Source of the DNA: Opitutaceae bacterium
GTDB lineage: Bacteria > Verrucomicrobiota > Verrucomicrobiia > Opitutales > Opitutaceae
Length of the DNA: 64,000 nt
Assembly (NCBI GenBank): GCA_018402455.1
Contig: JAGYIG010000005.1
Span: 62,001-126,000, forward strand
Direction of reading: 5' to 3'
Position numbers and translations under genes: made by a program. Below the pieces are notes generated by a model, which did not search any database, had not been told where the DNA came from, and was given only the letters and a program-made list of their open reading frames with translations. Below are positions 46,163 through 54,944 of this stretch, piece by piece. How positions within the stretch are numbered: position 1 is the first letter of the stretch; each line of letters begins with the position of its first letter.

Positions 46163-49100
46163 TCAGGTCTGCGACGGCTGGGGGGCCGGATCGGCGGCGG
46201 GGTCAGTCGCCGGCGCGGGAGCCAAGGGGTCAGCGTGACGTTTGCCGGAAAACTGAGCGTAAAGGGTGGGAATGACAATCAGGGTCAGTGCCATCGAGAC
46301 GGCCAGACCGGCGATTACCGTGATCGCCATGGGCGTGCGGATTTCGGAACCCTCGCCCAGGCCCAGGGCCATGGGCGTGAGGCCGAGCACGGTGGTGAGC
46401 GTGGTCATCAAGATCGGACGGAGGCGGGCTTTGCCTGCTTCGATAATCGCCTCGGTGCGGTCGATGCCGCGGTCCTGCAGCGTGTTGATGTAGTCGACCA
46501 GCACGATGGCATTGTTCACCACGATTCCGGCGAGAATGATCAGGCCAATGAAGACCATGATCGAGATCGAGATGCCCAGCATGAACAGACCGGCGATCAC
46601 ACCGATGAGCGCCAGCGGCACCGTCATCATGATCAGAAAGGGCTGCACCAGCGATTCGAACTGACTCGCCATGACGATGTAGACGAGGAACAGCGCGAGG
46701 GCGAAGGCGAGTAACAGGCTGTTGAGGGAGGTCTGCATTTCCTCGTTTTGTCCGGCGATGGCGTAGTCAAATCCCGGCGGATAGTCGAGGTCACGCATGA
46801 CGGTCGTGATGTCCCGCGAAACCGTGGCCAGATCGGCGCCCGAAAGGTTGGCGTAGATCACGGCGCTGCGGGTTTGGTTGATCCGGCGAATCTCGCTCGG
46901 TCCCTCATTCACTTGGAGTTCGGCCACGGCGGACAGGGGAATCGGGATCGGCCCGCCCGGATTGACGATGAGTTGGCTGAGCTCGTTCAGACCGAGGCGA
47001 TCGGGCTCCTCTAGTCGGACGAGGATATCAATGAGGCGCTCCGCTTGGCGGTATTCCGTGGCGACGGATCCTTGCACCTTATGGCGGACGAGTTCGGCCA
47101 CCCGGCGCAACGAGAGATCATATTCGGCCAGGGCTTCGCGGTTATAGACGATGCGGATCTCAGGGTTGCCCGACTGCAGGCTGGAGCGCACGTCGACCAA
47201 GCCAGGGATCTCGGCGAGGCGGGACTCAGCCGTGCGGGCCAGGTTGCGGAGCTCTTGTAATTGGAAACCGCGAATCTCCACCTCCACCGGGCTTCGGAAC
47301 GAAAACAAAGCCGGGTAACTCACTTCCAGATCGAGTTCGGGGAAATCCGCGAATTGTTGGCGCACCCGTTCGATCACCGCGTCCTCGACGGCGATGCCGG
47401 AGTCGGGTTGCAGGCGCACGGTCACCCGGGCGGTGTGCTCGCCGGCTTCGGCGGCCCGGGTGGCGTTGGCTTCGGCCCCGGCGGTGACTGCGGTCATCGC
47501 GACCGCGGAGTCGGCCAGCATAGAGTCCTCGATGGTGCGGGCGACTTCGTAGGTGCGCTCGATGGGGGTGCCGACGGGCAGGGTGATGTCCAGATTGAAC
47601 TCACCCTGATTGACTTGTGGAATCAACTCCCGGCCCAGGCGCGGCAGCAGCACAATCCAGCAGGTCACAAACAAAGCCACGGCCACCCCGATCACCGCCC
47701 AACGGTTGCGCAGGGCCGCGCGCAACATGACCGGATACACCTCCTGGAGCACGCCGAAGCCACGATTGAACCCCGCCAGCACCGGAGAAACGAGCGGTGT
47801 AATAATGAGACGGATACACCGAACGGTCACGATCACTCCGGCCGCCACATTCAGCACGGTCACCTGCCCGACGACGCTGATGAGACGCACGATCAAACTG
47901 AAGACGCTGCGCATGATCCAGAACGGCAGGGCCACGAGCCAACTCAGGCCGCGCAGGAACCGTCCCAGCCAGCCGGGTCGGCCGGAGGTCCAGCCGGCCA
48001 GTCGGCCAACGCCGGCACCGAAGTCTTGGGCGGTGGTGACCACGAGGAAGCCGCTCCATACTTGGCTACCGCTCAGCCGGCCCAAGTGATCAGAGGCCAA
48101 GAAGCCCGCCACGCGTTGCCAGAGGGATGGGGTTTTACGGCGGCCGACGAGCCACCAAAGGGGGGAGAGCACGATCACGACCGGGGTGACCACGAGCTTG
48201 AGGAGCACCACCAAAAGCAGAGTGAAAGACAGCAGGGCGCGGGCGATTGCCAGGCCGACACTTCGGCCGGCCCCCTGCGCCCGCTGTAACCAGGCCGCGC
48301 CTTCCTGGCGGGCGGGAAACTGCAGGAACGGGCGTTCCGTCTGGTCGCCGGTGAAGGATGCGGCGGAAGCGGTGAAGTCGCGGGAGGCGAGCATCGGAAT
48401 GAAAAACAAGGCCGCGGCCAGTGAGGCCAGCAGCGAGAACACCACCGTCAACGCCATGTCGCCAAACACCTGACCGGCGACACCCTCGACAAATACGATC
48501 GGGAAAAACACGGCGACGGTCGTGGCTGGCGAAGCCGTTACGGCCATGCCCACTTCACTCACGCCCCGCACGACGGCCGTGCTCAAAGGATCGCCTTCCT
48601 CGCGACAGCGGAAAATCGATTCCAGCACGACGATGGCGTTGTCGACCAACATGCCCACCCCGAGGGCCAACCCGCCGAGCGAGATGATGTTGAGCGAAAC
48701 GTCACTGATGAACATCGGCGCAAAGGTCGCGACGATGGAAATGGGAATGCAGATGCCGATGATGACGGTCTGGCCGAGATTGCGCAGGAAAACGAAGAGC
48801 ACGATGACAGCGATGAACGCGCCAAAGAGGGCGTTGTTCTTCACCTCATCGATGGAGTTGCGGATAAAAATGGATTGGTCGGCGAGGGTTTGAATCGAGG
48901 CCTCATCGGGGAGCTGAAACTCGAGATAATCCGTCATCTGCAGGAAACGCATGACGCGCTCAGCTTCCTCGCGGCGGGTTTGGTCGAACCGACCGCGCCC
49001 CCGGCCTTTGCCCTGGGCCTCGGGGGCGGGTTTGGACTCGGCGACATTTTTCTTTGCGGGAGGGGCGGTCTTGGATCCGGGGGGGAGTTCGTTGGCAACG

Positions 49101-50050
49101 TAGGCTTGTTGCTCGGGGGTGCCGTAGATCGCGGCGCTGACCCGGCGGGCGACTTCCACGATATTGGCATCGGCCTCCTTGTAGAGTTCGAGCTCGATGC
49201 TCTCCTGACCCTTCACCGCGGTGATGACCTCGCGGTCCCGGTGGTAGCGCGAGACGGTGCCGATGTCGCGCACGCGGATATCCACCCCGTTTTGGGAGGC
49301 AATGATGAGTTCCTCAATCTCTTCCAACGAACGAAGTTCATTCATGGTGCGAATGAGATACTCGGTTTGGCCCTCGCTGAGGTTGCCTCCGGGCAGGTTC
49401 ACATTCCCCTGTGCCAGCCGTTGATTGATTTGGTTGATGTCGAGCCCGAGGGTGGAGAGGCGCGATTCGTCGATGGCCACGAGGAAGAGCTCTTCGAGCC
49501 CACCCTTCACCTTCACGGCGGCCACGCCCTCTAGCGATTCGAGACGGCGTTTGATATCGTATTCGGCCAGGTAGCGCAGGTCGTAGAGGGACTGCGGCCC
49601 GGCGAGACCAAAACGCATGACGGGATCCAGGGTCGGATCGTAGCGCAGCAGGATCGGGCGTTCGGCGTCGTCGGGCATGCGCACGCGGTCCACCTTCTCG
49701 CGGACATCAGCCGCGACGGTGTTCATGTCGGTTTCCCAACCAAACTCCATGATGACGTCGGATTGGCCGGCTTTCGAAATAGAGCTGATCGAGGTGAGGC
49801 CGGGCACGATGCCCAGCTCCTGTTCGAGGCGTTGGGAAATGGTGTTCTCGATCTCCTCGGGGGCGGTGCCGGGATATTCTGTGCGCACCGTCAGCGACGG
49901 GTAGCTCATGTCGGGCATGAGCGTGAGGGCGAGACGGTTGTAGGAAACCCAACCGAAGACCACGACGGCCAGCACCACCATGAGGATGGCGACAGGGCGC
50001 CGCGTGGTGAAGGCGAAGGTGGAGTCCTCGGGGTTGAAACGTCGGGGCAT
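46163..50050 (-). CDS. Efflux RND transporter permease with large central insertion
   Basis: A 1295-residue RND pump, about 250 residues longer than usual. The core is normal: LALTLMPDMSYPSLTVRTEYPG, helix 4 GMLVDNAIVVLES, and the second half starting near residue 785. Extra sequence sits at residues 322-362 (Pro/Lys/Gly-rich, in the porter domain) and at about 556-765 between helix 6 and helix 7. The second insert contains hydrophobic stretches near 606-637 and 703-745 that may be added membrane helices. It follows the adaptor gene and precedes the second permease, forming a three-gene pump operon. Confidence 0.9.
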   Translation of the reverse strand: MPRRFNPEDSTFAFTTRRPVAILMVVLAVVVFGWVSYNRLALTLMPDMSYPSLTVRTEYPGTAPEEIENTISQRLEQELGIVPGLTSISSISKAGQSDVIMEFGWETDMNTVAADVREKVDRVRMPDDAERPILLRYDPTLDPVMRFGLAGPQSLYDLRYLAEYDIKRRLESLEGVAAVKVKGGLEELFLVAIDESRLSTLGLDINQINQRLAQGNVNLPGGNLSEGQTEYLIRTMNELRSLEEIEELIIASQNGVDIRVRDIGTVSRYHRDREVITAVKGQESIELELYKEADANIVEVARRVSAAIYGTPEQQAYVANELPPGSKTAPPAKKNVAESKPAPEAQGKGRGRGRFDQTRREEAERVMRFLQMTDYLEFQLPDEASIQTLADQSIFIRNSIDEVKNNALFGAFIAVIVLFVFLRNLGQTVIIGICIPISIVATFAPMFISDVSLNIISLGGLALGVGMLVDNAIVVLESIFRCREEGDPLSTAVVRGVSEVGMAVTASPATTVAVFFPIVFVEGVAGQVFGDMALTVVFSLLASLAAALFFIPMLASRDFTASAASFTGDQTERPFLQFPARQEGAAWLQRAQGAGRSVGLAIARALLSFTLLLVVLLKLVVTPVVIVLSPLWWLVGRRKTPSLWQRVAGFLASDHLGRLSGSQVWSGFLVVTTAQDFGAGVGRLAGWTSGRPGWLGRFLRGLSWLVALPFWIMRSVFSLIVRLISVVGQVTVLNVAAGVIVTVRCIRLIITPLVSPVLAGFNRGFGVLQEVYPVMLRAALRNRWAVIGVAVALFVTCWIVLLPRLGRELIPQVNQGEFNLDITLPVGTPIERTYEVARTIEDSMLADSAVAMTAVTAGAEANATRAAEAGEHTARVTVRLQPDSGIAVEDAVIERVRQQFADFPELDLEVSYPALFSFRSPVEVEIRGFQLQELRNLARTAESRLAEIPGLVDVRSSLQSGNPEIRIVYNREALAEYDLSLRRVAELVRHKVQGSVATEYRQAERLIDILVRLEEPDRLGLNELSQLIVNPGGPIPIPLSAVAELQVNEGPSEIRRINQTRSAVIYANLSGADLATVSRDITTVMRDLDYPPGFDYAIAGQNEEMQTSLNSLLLAFALALFLVYIVMASQFESLVQPFLIMMTVPLALIGVIAGLFMLGISISIMVFIGLIILAGIVVNNAIVLVDYINTLQDRGIDRTEAIIEAGKARLRPILMTTLTTVLGLTPMALGLGEGSEIRTPMAITVIAGLAVSMALTLIVIPTLYAQFSGKRHADPLAPAPATDPAADPAPQPSQT

Positions 50051-50079
50051 GGCCGGATGCGTCTGGGGGGGGCGGTCGA

Positions 50080-51258
50080 TCAGGATTCTTCGGCCTGGTC
50101 TTCCGGAGTGTCAGCCTCGGCGACTTGCGGAGCGTCCGGCAGCAAGTCCGGATTAACGACTTTGACCGGGGACTCGTCCTTGAGGCCGGACTGGCCGAGG
50201 ATGATGACGGGGTCTCCCTCGGCAAGTCCGGCCCGCACCTCGATGGTGTCGGAGGTTTCGAAACCGGCCTGCAGCGGCAGGCGATGGGCGGTGCCGTCGC
50301 GGACGGTGAAGATGAATTGATTGCCCCCATCGTAGACGATGGCGCGTTTGGGGACGAGCAGGGCATCGTCCCGCTCCTCGGTGGTGATGGTCGCTTTGAC
50401 GAAGAGTCCGGGCAGGACATCATACTCCGGATTCGACATGCCCACGGTGACCTTAAACGTGCCGCTTTGCGGATCGATCACGGGACTGATGCGTTTGACC
50501 CAACCCTCGAATTGGCGGTCAGGCAGAAACTCCGAAGTGATGACGGCGGGCTGGTCCTTGGCGACCTGCGGCAGGTAACGGCCCGGCACGAACACCCGGG
50601 CCACCATGTCCTGCAGGCTGACCAAGGAGAACAGCTTGGTATTGTTGCCGACGCGGGCTCCGGCTTGGACCTCGCGCTCGGAGATGACGCCGTCAAACGG
50701 AGCGCGCACCGTCGCGTGATCGAGCTGGATCTTGGCCCGTTCGAGGCGAAGCCGCATCTGCTCGAGCTGGAATTTGGCGTTTTCGTATTCCTGCTGGTTG
50801 ATCAGGTTGCGCTGGTAGAGGCTTTCACTGCGGGCGAAGTTGGCCTGCTCGCGGTCGAGATTGACCTGAGCCTCGTCGGCATCGACCCGCCACTCGCGGG
50901 CATCGATCTGGATCAAGGGATCCCCGGTTTTGACAAAATCTCCTTCCTCCACGAGCAGGGCCTCGACCTGACCGGCGACCTGCGGAAAGAGATCGACCGT
51001 CGATTCGGTTTCCAAGGTCGCGTTAAAGGACAAGGTGGCCGCGATCGGACCCCGGGAAACGGTGGCTATTTGGACCGGAACCGGTTCGGATTTTCTTTCC
51101 TCGCGGTCTGGACCGCCCGCTTTTTCAGCCGAATTTGAGTTTTCGGCGGTGGCTTCGCCGTCGGCGGAGCCACAGCCCCCGAGCAGGAGGATTCCGCTTA
51201 ATGGCAATAGGGCCAACGGCCCGAGTCGGAGGAAGGAGGACGAGGTGAAGTTTTTCAC
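50080..51258 (-). CDS. RND efflux periplasmic adaptor lipoprotein
   Basis: A 392-residue membrane fusion protein starting at GTG 51258. The N-terminus is a lipoprotein signal with lipobox LLLGGC. Next come an acidic linker, the lipoyl motif FPQVAGQVEALLVEEGDFVKTGDPL, a helical hairpin with many Gln and Arg, the second half APFDGVISEREVQAGARV, beta-barrel and membrane-proximal domains, and a disordered acidic tail. It is the first gene of the operon with two RND permeases. Its own outer-membrane channel is not in the window. Confidence 0.92.
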   Translation of the reverse strand: MKNFTSSSFLRLGPLALLPLSGILLLGGCGSADGEATAENSNSAEKAGGPDREERKSEPVPVQIATVSRGPIAATLSFNATLETESTVDLFPQVAGQVEALLVEEGDFVKTGDPLIQIDAREWRVDADEAQVNLDREQANFARSESLYQRNLINQQEYENAKFQLEQMRLRLERAKIQLDHATVRAPFDGVISEREVQAGARVGNNTKLFSLVSLQDMVARVFVPGRYLPQVAKDQPAVITSEFLPDRQFEGWVKRISPVIDPQSGTFKVTVGMSNPEYDVLPGLFVKATITTEERDDALLVPKRAIVYDGGNQFIFTVRDGTAHRLPLQAGFETSDTIEVRAGLAEGDPVIILGQSGLKDESPVKVVNPDLLPDAPQVAEADTPEDQAEES

Positions 51259-51444
51259 GGCAGCAGTAGCGAATCAGAACGAAATAGGAAAGCGAACCCG
51301 GGTTGAGGGTTCTAGTAATACTCGGCAGGGGGCGTTAAGTTGCGGTTTATGTGATAAAAGGTGGTTTGGCGGGGTCAGTGCCCCCCCCGGGCAAAAAATG
51401 GCTGCGTTCCCGCACCGGCGCACTCTCAATGCAAGGGTATGCCG

Positions 51445-52146
51445 ATGGATGACACTGACTTGACCAACTATGTTTCGCGGGTGCGCCTGATCGGCGATCT
51501 GGGCGAGGGCCTGGTCAAGAGTCTCGCGGGTTTCAGCAAAGGTCGCCACACGGTGCCCGATCAGGTGTCACCGGCCACGCGGACTTTTTTTGGGCGGCTG
51601 TGTCAGGATCGAATTACCCAGGAAGCCGAGGATTGGTTTCAGCGGGCCCGGGCCCAGCTGGACTACAAACGCAAGGATCTGACCCTCGAGGTGACCTCGC
51701 CCTGTGCGGTGCTGACCGCCAAGGACTTTATCTTTGAGATCGCCTACGCGTTAAACCCCGACGACCCCTCGCGGTATGAAGGCAGGCAGACCCTCTCGGA
51801 AGTGCAGGCCGGGTGTTTGGGCGCCGATTCGTTTGAACAGTTGTTTGCCGGTCAGTTCAGCGAGATGGCGTTTGATCTGACCAAGGGGGTATCGGTCGAA
51901 GCCGTGATTGATGCGGTGGAGGATTTGGATGGTGCGACCGGTCTGCGAGTGGACTATCCCTCCGACTACTCCCGTTGCGTGCTCACGGTGACCGATATTG
52001 AGGCGACGGTGGAGTGTGATGGCTCTTCGTTGGCGATGCGATTTCCCCGGGCGGGTGCGCCCCATGAGCTGATCGAAGCGTTTGCGGCGGTGCGGCACGC
52101 CTTTCGTCTGAGCAAGAAGACGGCGTTGGCCGGACTCTTGGCCTAA
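51445..52146 (+). CDS. Conserved-looking soluble protein, unknown function
   Basis: A 233-residue cytoplasmic protein. The start at 51445 has an AAGGG Shine-Dalgarno-like sequence 7 bases upstream and gives MDDTDLTNYVSRV. It appears as mixed alpha/beta, with a helical first third (ITQEAEDWFQRARAQLDYKRK) and strands afterwards (DLTLEVTSPCAVLTAKDFIFEIAY). No known family recognised. It diverges from the efflux operon with about 190 bases between. Confidence 0.7.
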   Translation: MDDTDLTNYVSRVRLIGDLGEGLVKSLAGFSKGRHTVPDQVSPATRTFFGRLCQDRITQEAEDWFQRARAQLDYKRKDLTLEVTSPCAVLTAKDFIFEIAYALNPDDPSRYEGRQTLSEVQAGCLGADSFEQLFAGQFSEMAFDLTKGVSVEAVIDAVEDLDGATGLRVDYPSDYSRCVLTVTDIEATVECDGSSLAMRFPRAGAPHELIEAFAAVRHAFRLSKKTALAGLLA

Positions 52147-52248
52147 GCAAGCTCGGGGAATACACGAAGCGGGCGAACGCTTTTATTGGGGGCGACGGTC
52201 GGCGGCTTTGTTCCGGTTTCTGACAGGGCCGGCCCGTCCGATCCCGGA

Positions 52249-52596
52249 CTATGGATGTCCTGCCGTGGTGTCAGGATCGGGCTCAATCAATAATTCCATA
52301 AGAGTTCGATGAATATCAGTGTTGTCCAACGAGCCCGCAAAATGCTCCGCCCCGGGCCCCAGAGCGAACAGCGGCACAGGGGCCGCGGTGTGGTCCTCGG
52401 TCGAAAAATGGGCGGTCATTCCCTCGGCTCCGGCGGCCGTGAGGGTCAGTCCGCCACATTCGTGGTCTGCGGTGACCACCACCAAGGTTTCACCGTTGGT
52501 CTCGGCAAACTCCCGGATCCTGGCGACCGCTTGGTCCAGCTGATAGACGGCGTTCGCGACGAGCATGGCCTCATTTTTGTATCCATAAGATGGATA
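52249..52596 (-). pseudogene. Alkaline phosphatase, C-terminal remnant
   Basis: Only the last 100 or so residues of an alkaline phosphatase (PhoA family, normally above 430) are present. The metal-binding block VVVTADHECGGLTL and the C-terminal AP-type TEDHTAAPVPLFALGPGA are intact. Homology fades around NEAMLVAN at 52570, and the frame meets a stop just upstream (52597-52599). No phosphatase sequence follows on either strand over the next 400 bases. A palindrome TATCCAT-AAG-ATGGATA (52580-52596) lies exactly at the break. The 5' part was lost by deletion or insertion; the remnant lacks the active-site Ser and cannot work. Confidence 0.8.
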
Positions 52597-52599
52597 TTA

Positions 52600-52840
52600 A
52601 CGGGTTATCGAGCAAGGGACGGATGCCGTTTTGATGCGGTCATTTTCAGTTGGCGGTTGACCGACCTGATAACGCGACGTTCTCTCAGGCACTCACCGGT
52701 CAGCCGCCGAGACCTCCTGTCCCGCGGTCTGACTTTTGATTAAAACTCGTTCAACGCCTCACTTCCGCCATCGCTTGTCCTCCAGCCAACGTGGGTTTCC
52801 TTCGGAGCCCCGATGCTACCGGTAATCCCGCCCCACCGCT
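52600..52840. other. Gene-free stretch upstream of the betaine leader
   Basis: No convincing coding sequence on either strand. It joins the phosphatase remnant to the GSMT leader. The segment around 52630-52680 has short inverted and direct motifs (GGTTGACC, GATAACGCG, TCAGTTGGCGGTTGACC) that vaguely resemble insertion-sequence ends, but no transposase is present and I cannot name a family. Confidence 0.4.
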
Positions 52841-52854
52841 TCGTTGTCATCGAG

Positions 52855-52981
52855 GGTGGAGCCACCGGAGGGGTGTGGCCAAGGCGATTCGGTCCTCCTC
52901 GGGAGGATTGGGGTGGGACGGCCTCACCGTCCGAGAGGCAGAGCACCCCAGGGGCAAGGCATTTTGCCCCCCCACCATCAC
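52855..52981 (+). promoter_or_regulatory. Hairpin-rich leader of the glycine betaine operon
   Basis: Three stems in tandem precede the GSMT start at 52982: TCCTCC-TCG-GGAGGA (52893-52907), GGACGG-CCTCA-CCGTCC (52916-52932) and GGGGCAA-GGCATT-TTGCCCC (52951-52970). The last ends 11 bases before the ATG, where it could hide the ribosome site. No consensus Shine-Dalgarno is seen. It may be an RNA switch or a salt-responsive leader. I could not match it to known SAM, SAH or glycine riboswitch consensus by eye. Confidence 0.45.
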
Positions 52982-53866
52982 ATGAAAACAACACCGCTAC
53001 CGCAGGAATCGGAACAGGATTACGGGCAAAACCCGACCTCAATCCGTCAAACCGACAAATATAAATCTGAATACGTCCATGGCTTCGTGGAGAAATGGGA
53101 CCAGTTGATTGACTGGAAGGCCCGCGCCGAGAGCGAAGGCAGTTTCTTCATTGACGAGCTGAAAAAGCGTGGGGCCAAGCGTATCCTTGATGTGGCTACA
53201 GGCACCGGCTTCCATTCGGTCCGACTATTGGCGGAGGGCTTTGATGTGGTCAGCGCCGACGGCAGCCCGCAAATGCTGGCCAAGGCCTTTCACAACGGCA
53301 CCAATCATGGTCATATCCTGCGCACGGTGCAGGCGGACTGGCGGTGGTTGAACCGCGATGTGCACGGCAAGTTCGATGCCATTATCTGTCTGGGCAATTC
53401 CTTCACCCATCTTTTCAGCGAGCAGGACCGTCGCAAGACCCTGGCCGAATTCTACGCCGCGCTCCGGCATGACGGGGTGCTGATTCTGGACCAGCGCAAC
53501 TATGACGCGATTCTCGACGAGGGCTTCAGTTCCAAGCACACGTATTACTATTGTGGAGACAATGTGAAGGCGGAGCCCGAACACATGGACGAAGGGTTGG
53601 CTCGCTTCCGCTATGAGTTTCCCGACGGCTCCGCCTATCACCTCAACATGTTTCCGCTGCGGCGGGCCTACGTGGAGAGGCTGATGCGGGAAGTGGGCTT
53701 CCAGCAGATTCACTCGTTCGCCGATTTCCAGGAAACCTACCGGACCGATGATCCGGATTTCTTCATTCACATTGCGGAGAAGCGCTATCACGACGAACCG
53801 GAAGATTCGAAAGTCAGCGCTCCGCCTGCGGCGCCCACCGGCGCGGCCGTTAAACCCAAACTCTAA
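52982..53866 (+). CDS. gsmt: Glycine/sarcosine N-methyltransferase
   Basis: A 294-residue SAM-dependent methyltransferase that converts glycine to sarcosine and then dimethylglycine, the first two steps of de novo glycine betaine synthesis. The N-terminus DKYKSEYVHGFVEKWDQLIDWKAR and the SAM motif ILDVATGTGFHSVRLLAEGF are characteristic of GSMT, as is ICLGNSFTHLF for motif post-I. The start at 52982 gives the expected length. It is followed 5 bases after its stop by the dimethylglycine methyltransferase, so the complete pathway is in one operon. The product protects cells from salt stress. Confidence 0.92.
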   Translation: MKTTPLPQESEQDYGQNPTSIRQTDKYKSEYVHGFVEKWDQLIDWKARAESEGSFFIDELKKRGAKRILDVATGTGFHSVRLLAEGFDVVSADGSPQMLAKAFHNGTNHGHILRTVQADWRWLNRDVHGKFDAIICLGNSFTHLFSEQDRRKTLAEFYAALRHDGVLILDQRNYDAILDEGFSSKHTYYYCGDNVKAEPEHMDEGLARFRYEFPDGSAYHLNMFPLRRAYVERLMREVGFQQIHSFADFQETYRTDDPDFFIHIAEKRYHDEPEDSKVSAPPAAPTGAAVKPKL

Positions 53867-53871
53867 ATCCG

Positions 53872-54720
53872 ATGACTAATTCAGATACTTTAGCCGATTC
53901 GGTTGTGGACCAAGCCCGCGACTACTACGACAGCGGCGACGCTGACAACTTCTACTACCACGTTTGGGGAGGTGAGGACATTCACATTGGCCTCTACGAA
54001 TCGCCCGATGAGCCGATTTTGGATGCCTCTCGCCGCACGGTGGAACACATTGGGCGGCGTCTCGATCACCGCCCGGCCAACACCTCGGTTTTGGACATCG
54101 GGGCCGGCTACGGGGGCGCGGCGCGTTATCTCGTGGAGCAAAAAAACTTTCGAGTGACCTGTCTCAATCTCTCCACCGTGCAGAATGAACGTAACCGCCG
54201 GCGCAACGCCGAGCTTGGTCTGTCGGACCGGATCGAGGTGATTGATGGCAGCTTCGAGGCGGTGCCGATGCCGGACGCGAGCGTCGATGTCGTTTGGTCG
54301 CAGGATGCCATCCTGCACAGCGGGCGGCGCGAGCAGGTGTTTCGGGAAGTGGACCGTGTGCTTCGACCGGGAGGGGACTTTGTTTTCACCGACCCCATGC
54401 AGGCCGAGGGCGTCGACGAGGCGGTGCTTGCGCCGGTTTTGGCCCGTATTCACCTCGCCTCGATGGGCAGCTTCGAGGCCTATCGTCGGTTCGCCGCCGC
54501 GCTGGATTGGGAGGAAGTTCAGATCGAGGACCTCAGCCCGCAGTTGGTCAACCACTACGCCCGGGTCAAGCAGGTGCTGGAGGAGCGGGAGGAAGAGTTA
54601 AAGCAGGTGTGCACCGACGATTACCGCGAGCGCATGAAGGCCGGGTTGGACCATTGGGTGAAGGCCGGTCGCCAGAATGCTTTGGCTTGGGGAATCCTGC
54701 ACTTTCGCAAACCGGCGTGA
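53872..54720 (+). CDS. sdmt: Sarcosine/dimethylglycine N-methyltransferase
   Basis: A 282-residue SAM-dependent methyltransferase for the last steps, sarcosine to dimethylglycine to betaine. It starts with a short acidic region and DYYDSGDADNFYYHVWGGEDIHIGLY, typical of SDMT. The SAM-binding motif is VLDIGAGYGGAARYLVE, and VWSQDAILHSG forms the motif-II region. Betaine accumulation fits a saline habitat. It is cotranscribed with GSMT. Confidence 0.92.
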   Translation: MTNSDTLADSVVDQARDYYDSGDADNFYYHVWGGEDIHIGLYESPDEPILDASRRTVEHIGRRLDHRPANTSVLDIGAGYGGAARYLVEQKNFRVTCLNLSTVQNERNRRRNAELGLSDRIEVIDGSFEAVPMPDASVDVVWSQDAILHSGRREQVFREVDRVLRPGGDFVFTDPMQAEGVDEAVLAPVLARIHLASMGSFEAYRRFAAALDWEEVQIEDLSPQLVNHYARVKQVLEEREEELKQVCTDDYRERMKAGLDHWVKAGRQNALAWGILHFRKPA

Positions 54721-54779
54721 AGGCTGGGCGCATGGTTTCGCCCTAACGGAAGCCGGTGAACCGTCGTTAGGGTTCATGG

Positions 54780-54803
54780 CTCCGCGGCTGTGTGGCCGCG
54801 GAG
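54780..54803. repeat. GC-rich hairpin after the betaine operon
   Basis: CTCCGCGGC-TGTGTG-GCCGCGGAG, a 9-bp perfect stem, 60 bases after the SDMT stop. There is no T-run. A second, weaker stem GGTTTCG-G-CGAAACC lies near 54843 beside CCCTACCTCG, the same motif that accompanies the hairpins at 32017-32073. It may terminate the operon or be part of a REP-like family. Confidence 0.45.
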
Positions 54804-54878
54804 GCGGAGCATGGGGAAGGTGTGCCGTCAGCCTGAAACGGGGGTTTCGGCGAAACCGCCCTACCTCGGTGAGGGTGC

Positions 54879-54907
54879 AAAAAAAAGACGCCCTGCGAGA
54901 GGGCGTC
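54879..54907 (-). terminator. Rho-independent terminator of mdh
   Basis: On the minus strand: stem GACGCCCT, loop CTCGC, stem AGGGCGTC, then a run of eight T. It lies 38 bases after the malate dehydrogenase stop and is the clearest intrinsic terminator in the window. Confidence 0.9.
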
Positions 54908-54944
54908 GATCACTCGAAGGAGTGGGGGGATGGCCTGGCCGGGC

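Noticed and set aside
52600-52740. Insertion sequence end
   Set aside because: Some motifs resemble IS termini, but no transposase, paired terminal repeats or target duplication is visible.
52860-52980. Glycine or SAM riboswitch in the GSMT leader
   Set aside because: I looked for the conserved glycine-aptamer and SAM-I/SAM-II/SAH core segments and could not place them, so it is only reported as an unassigned structured leader.
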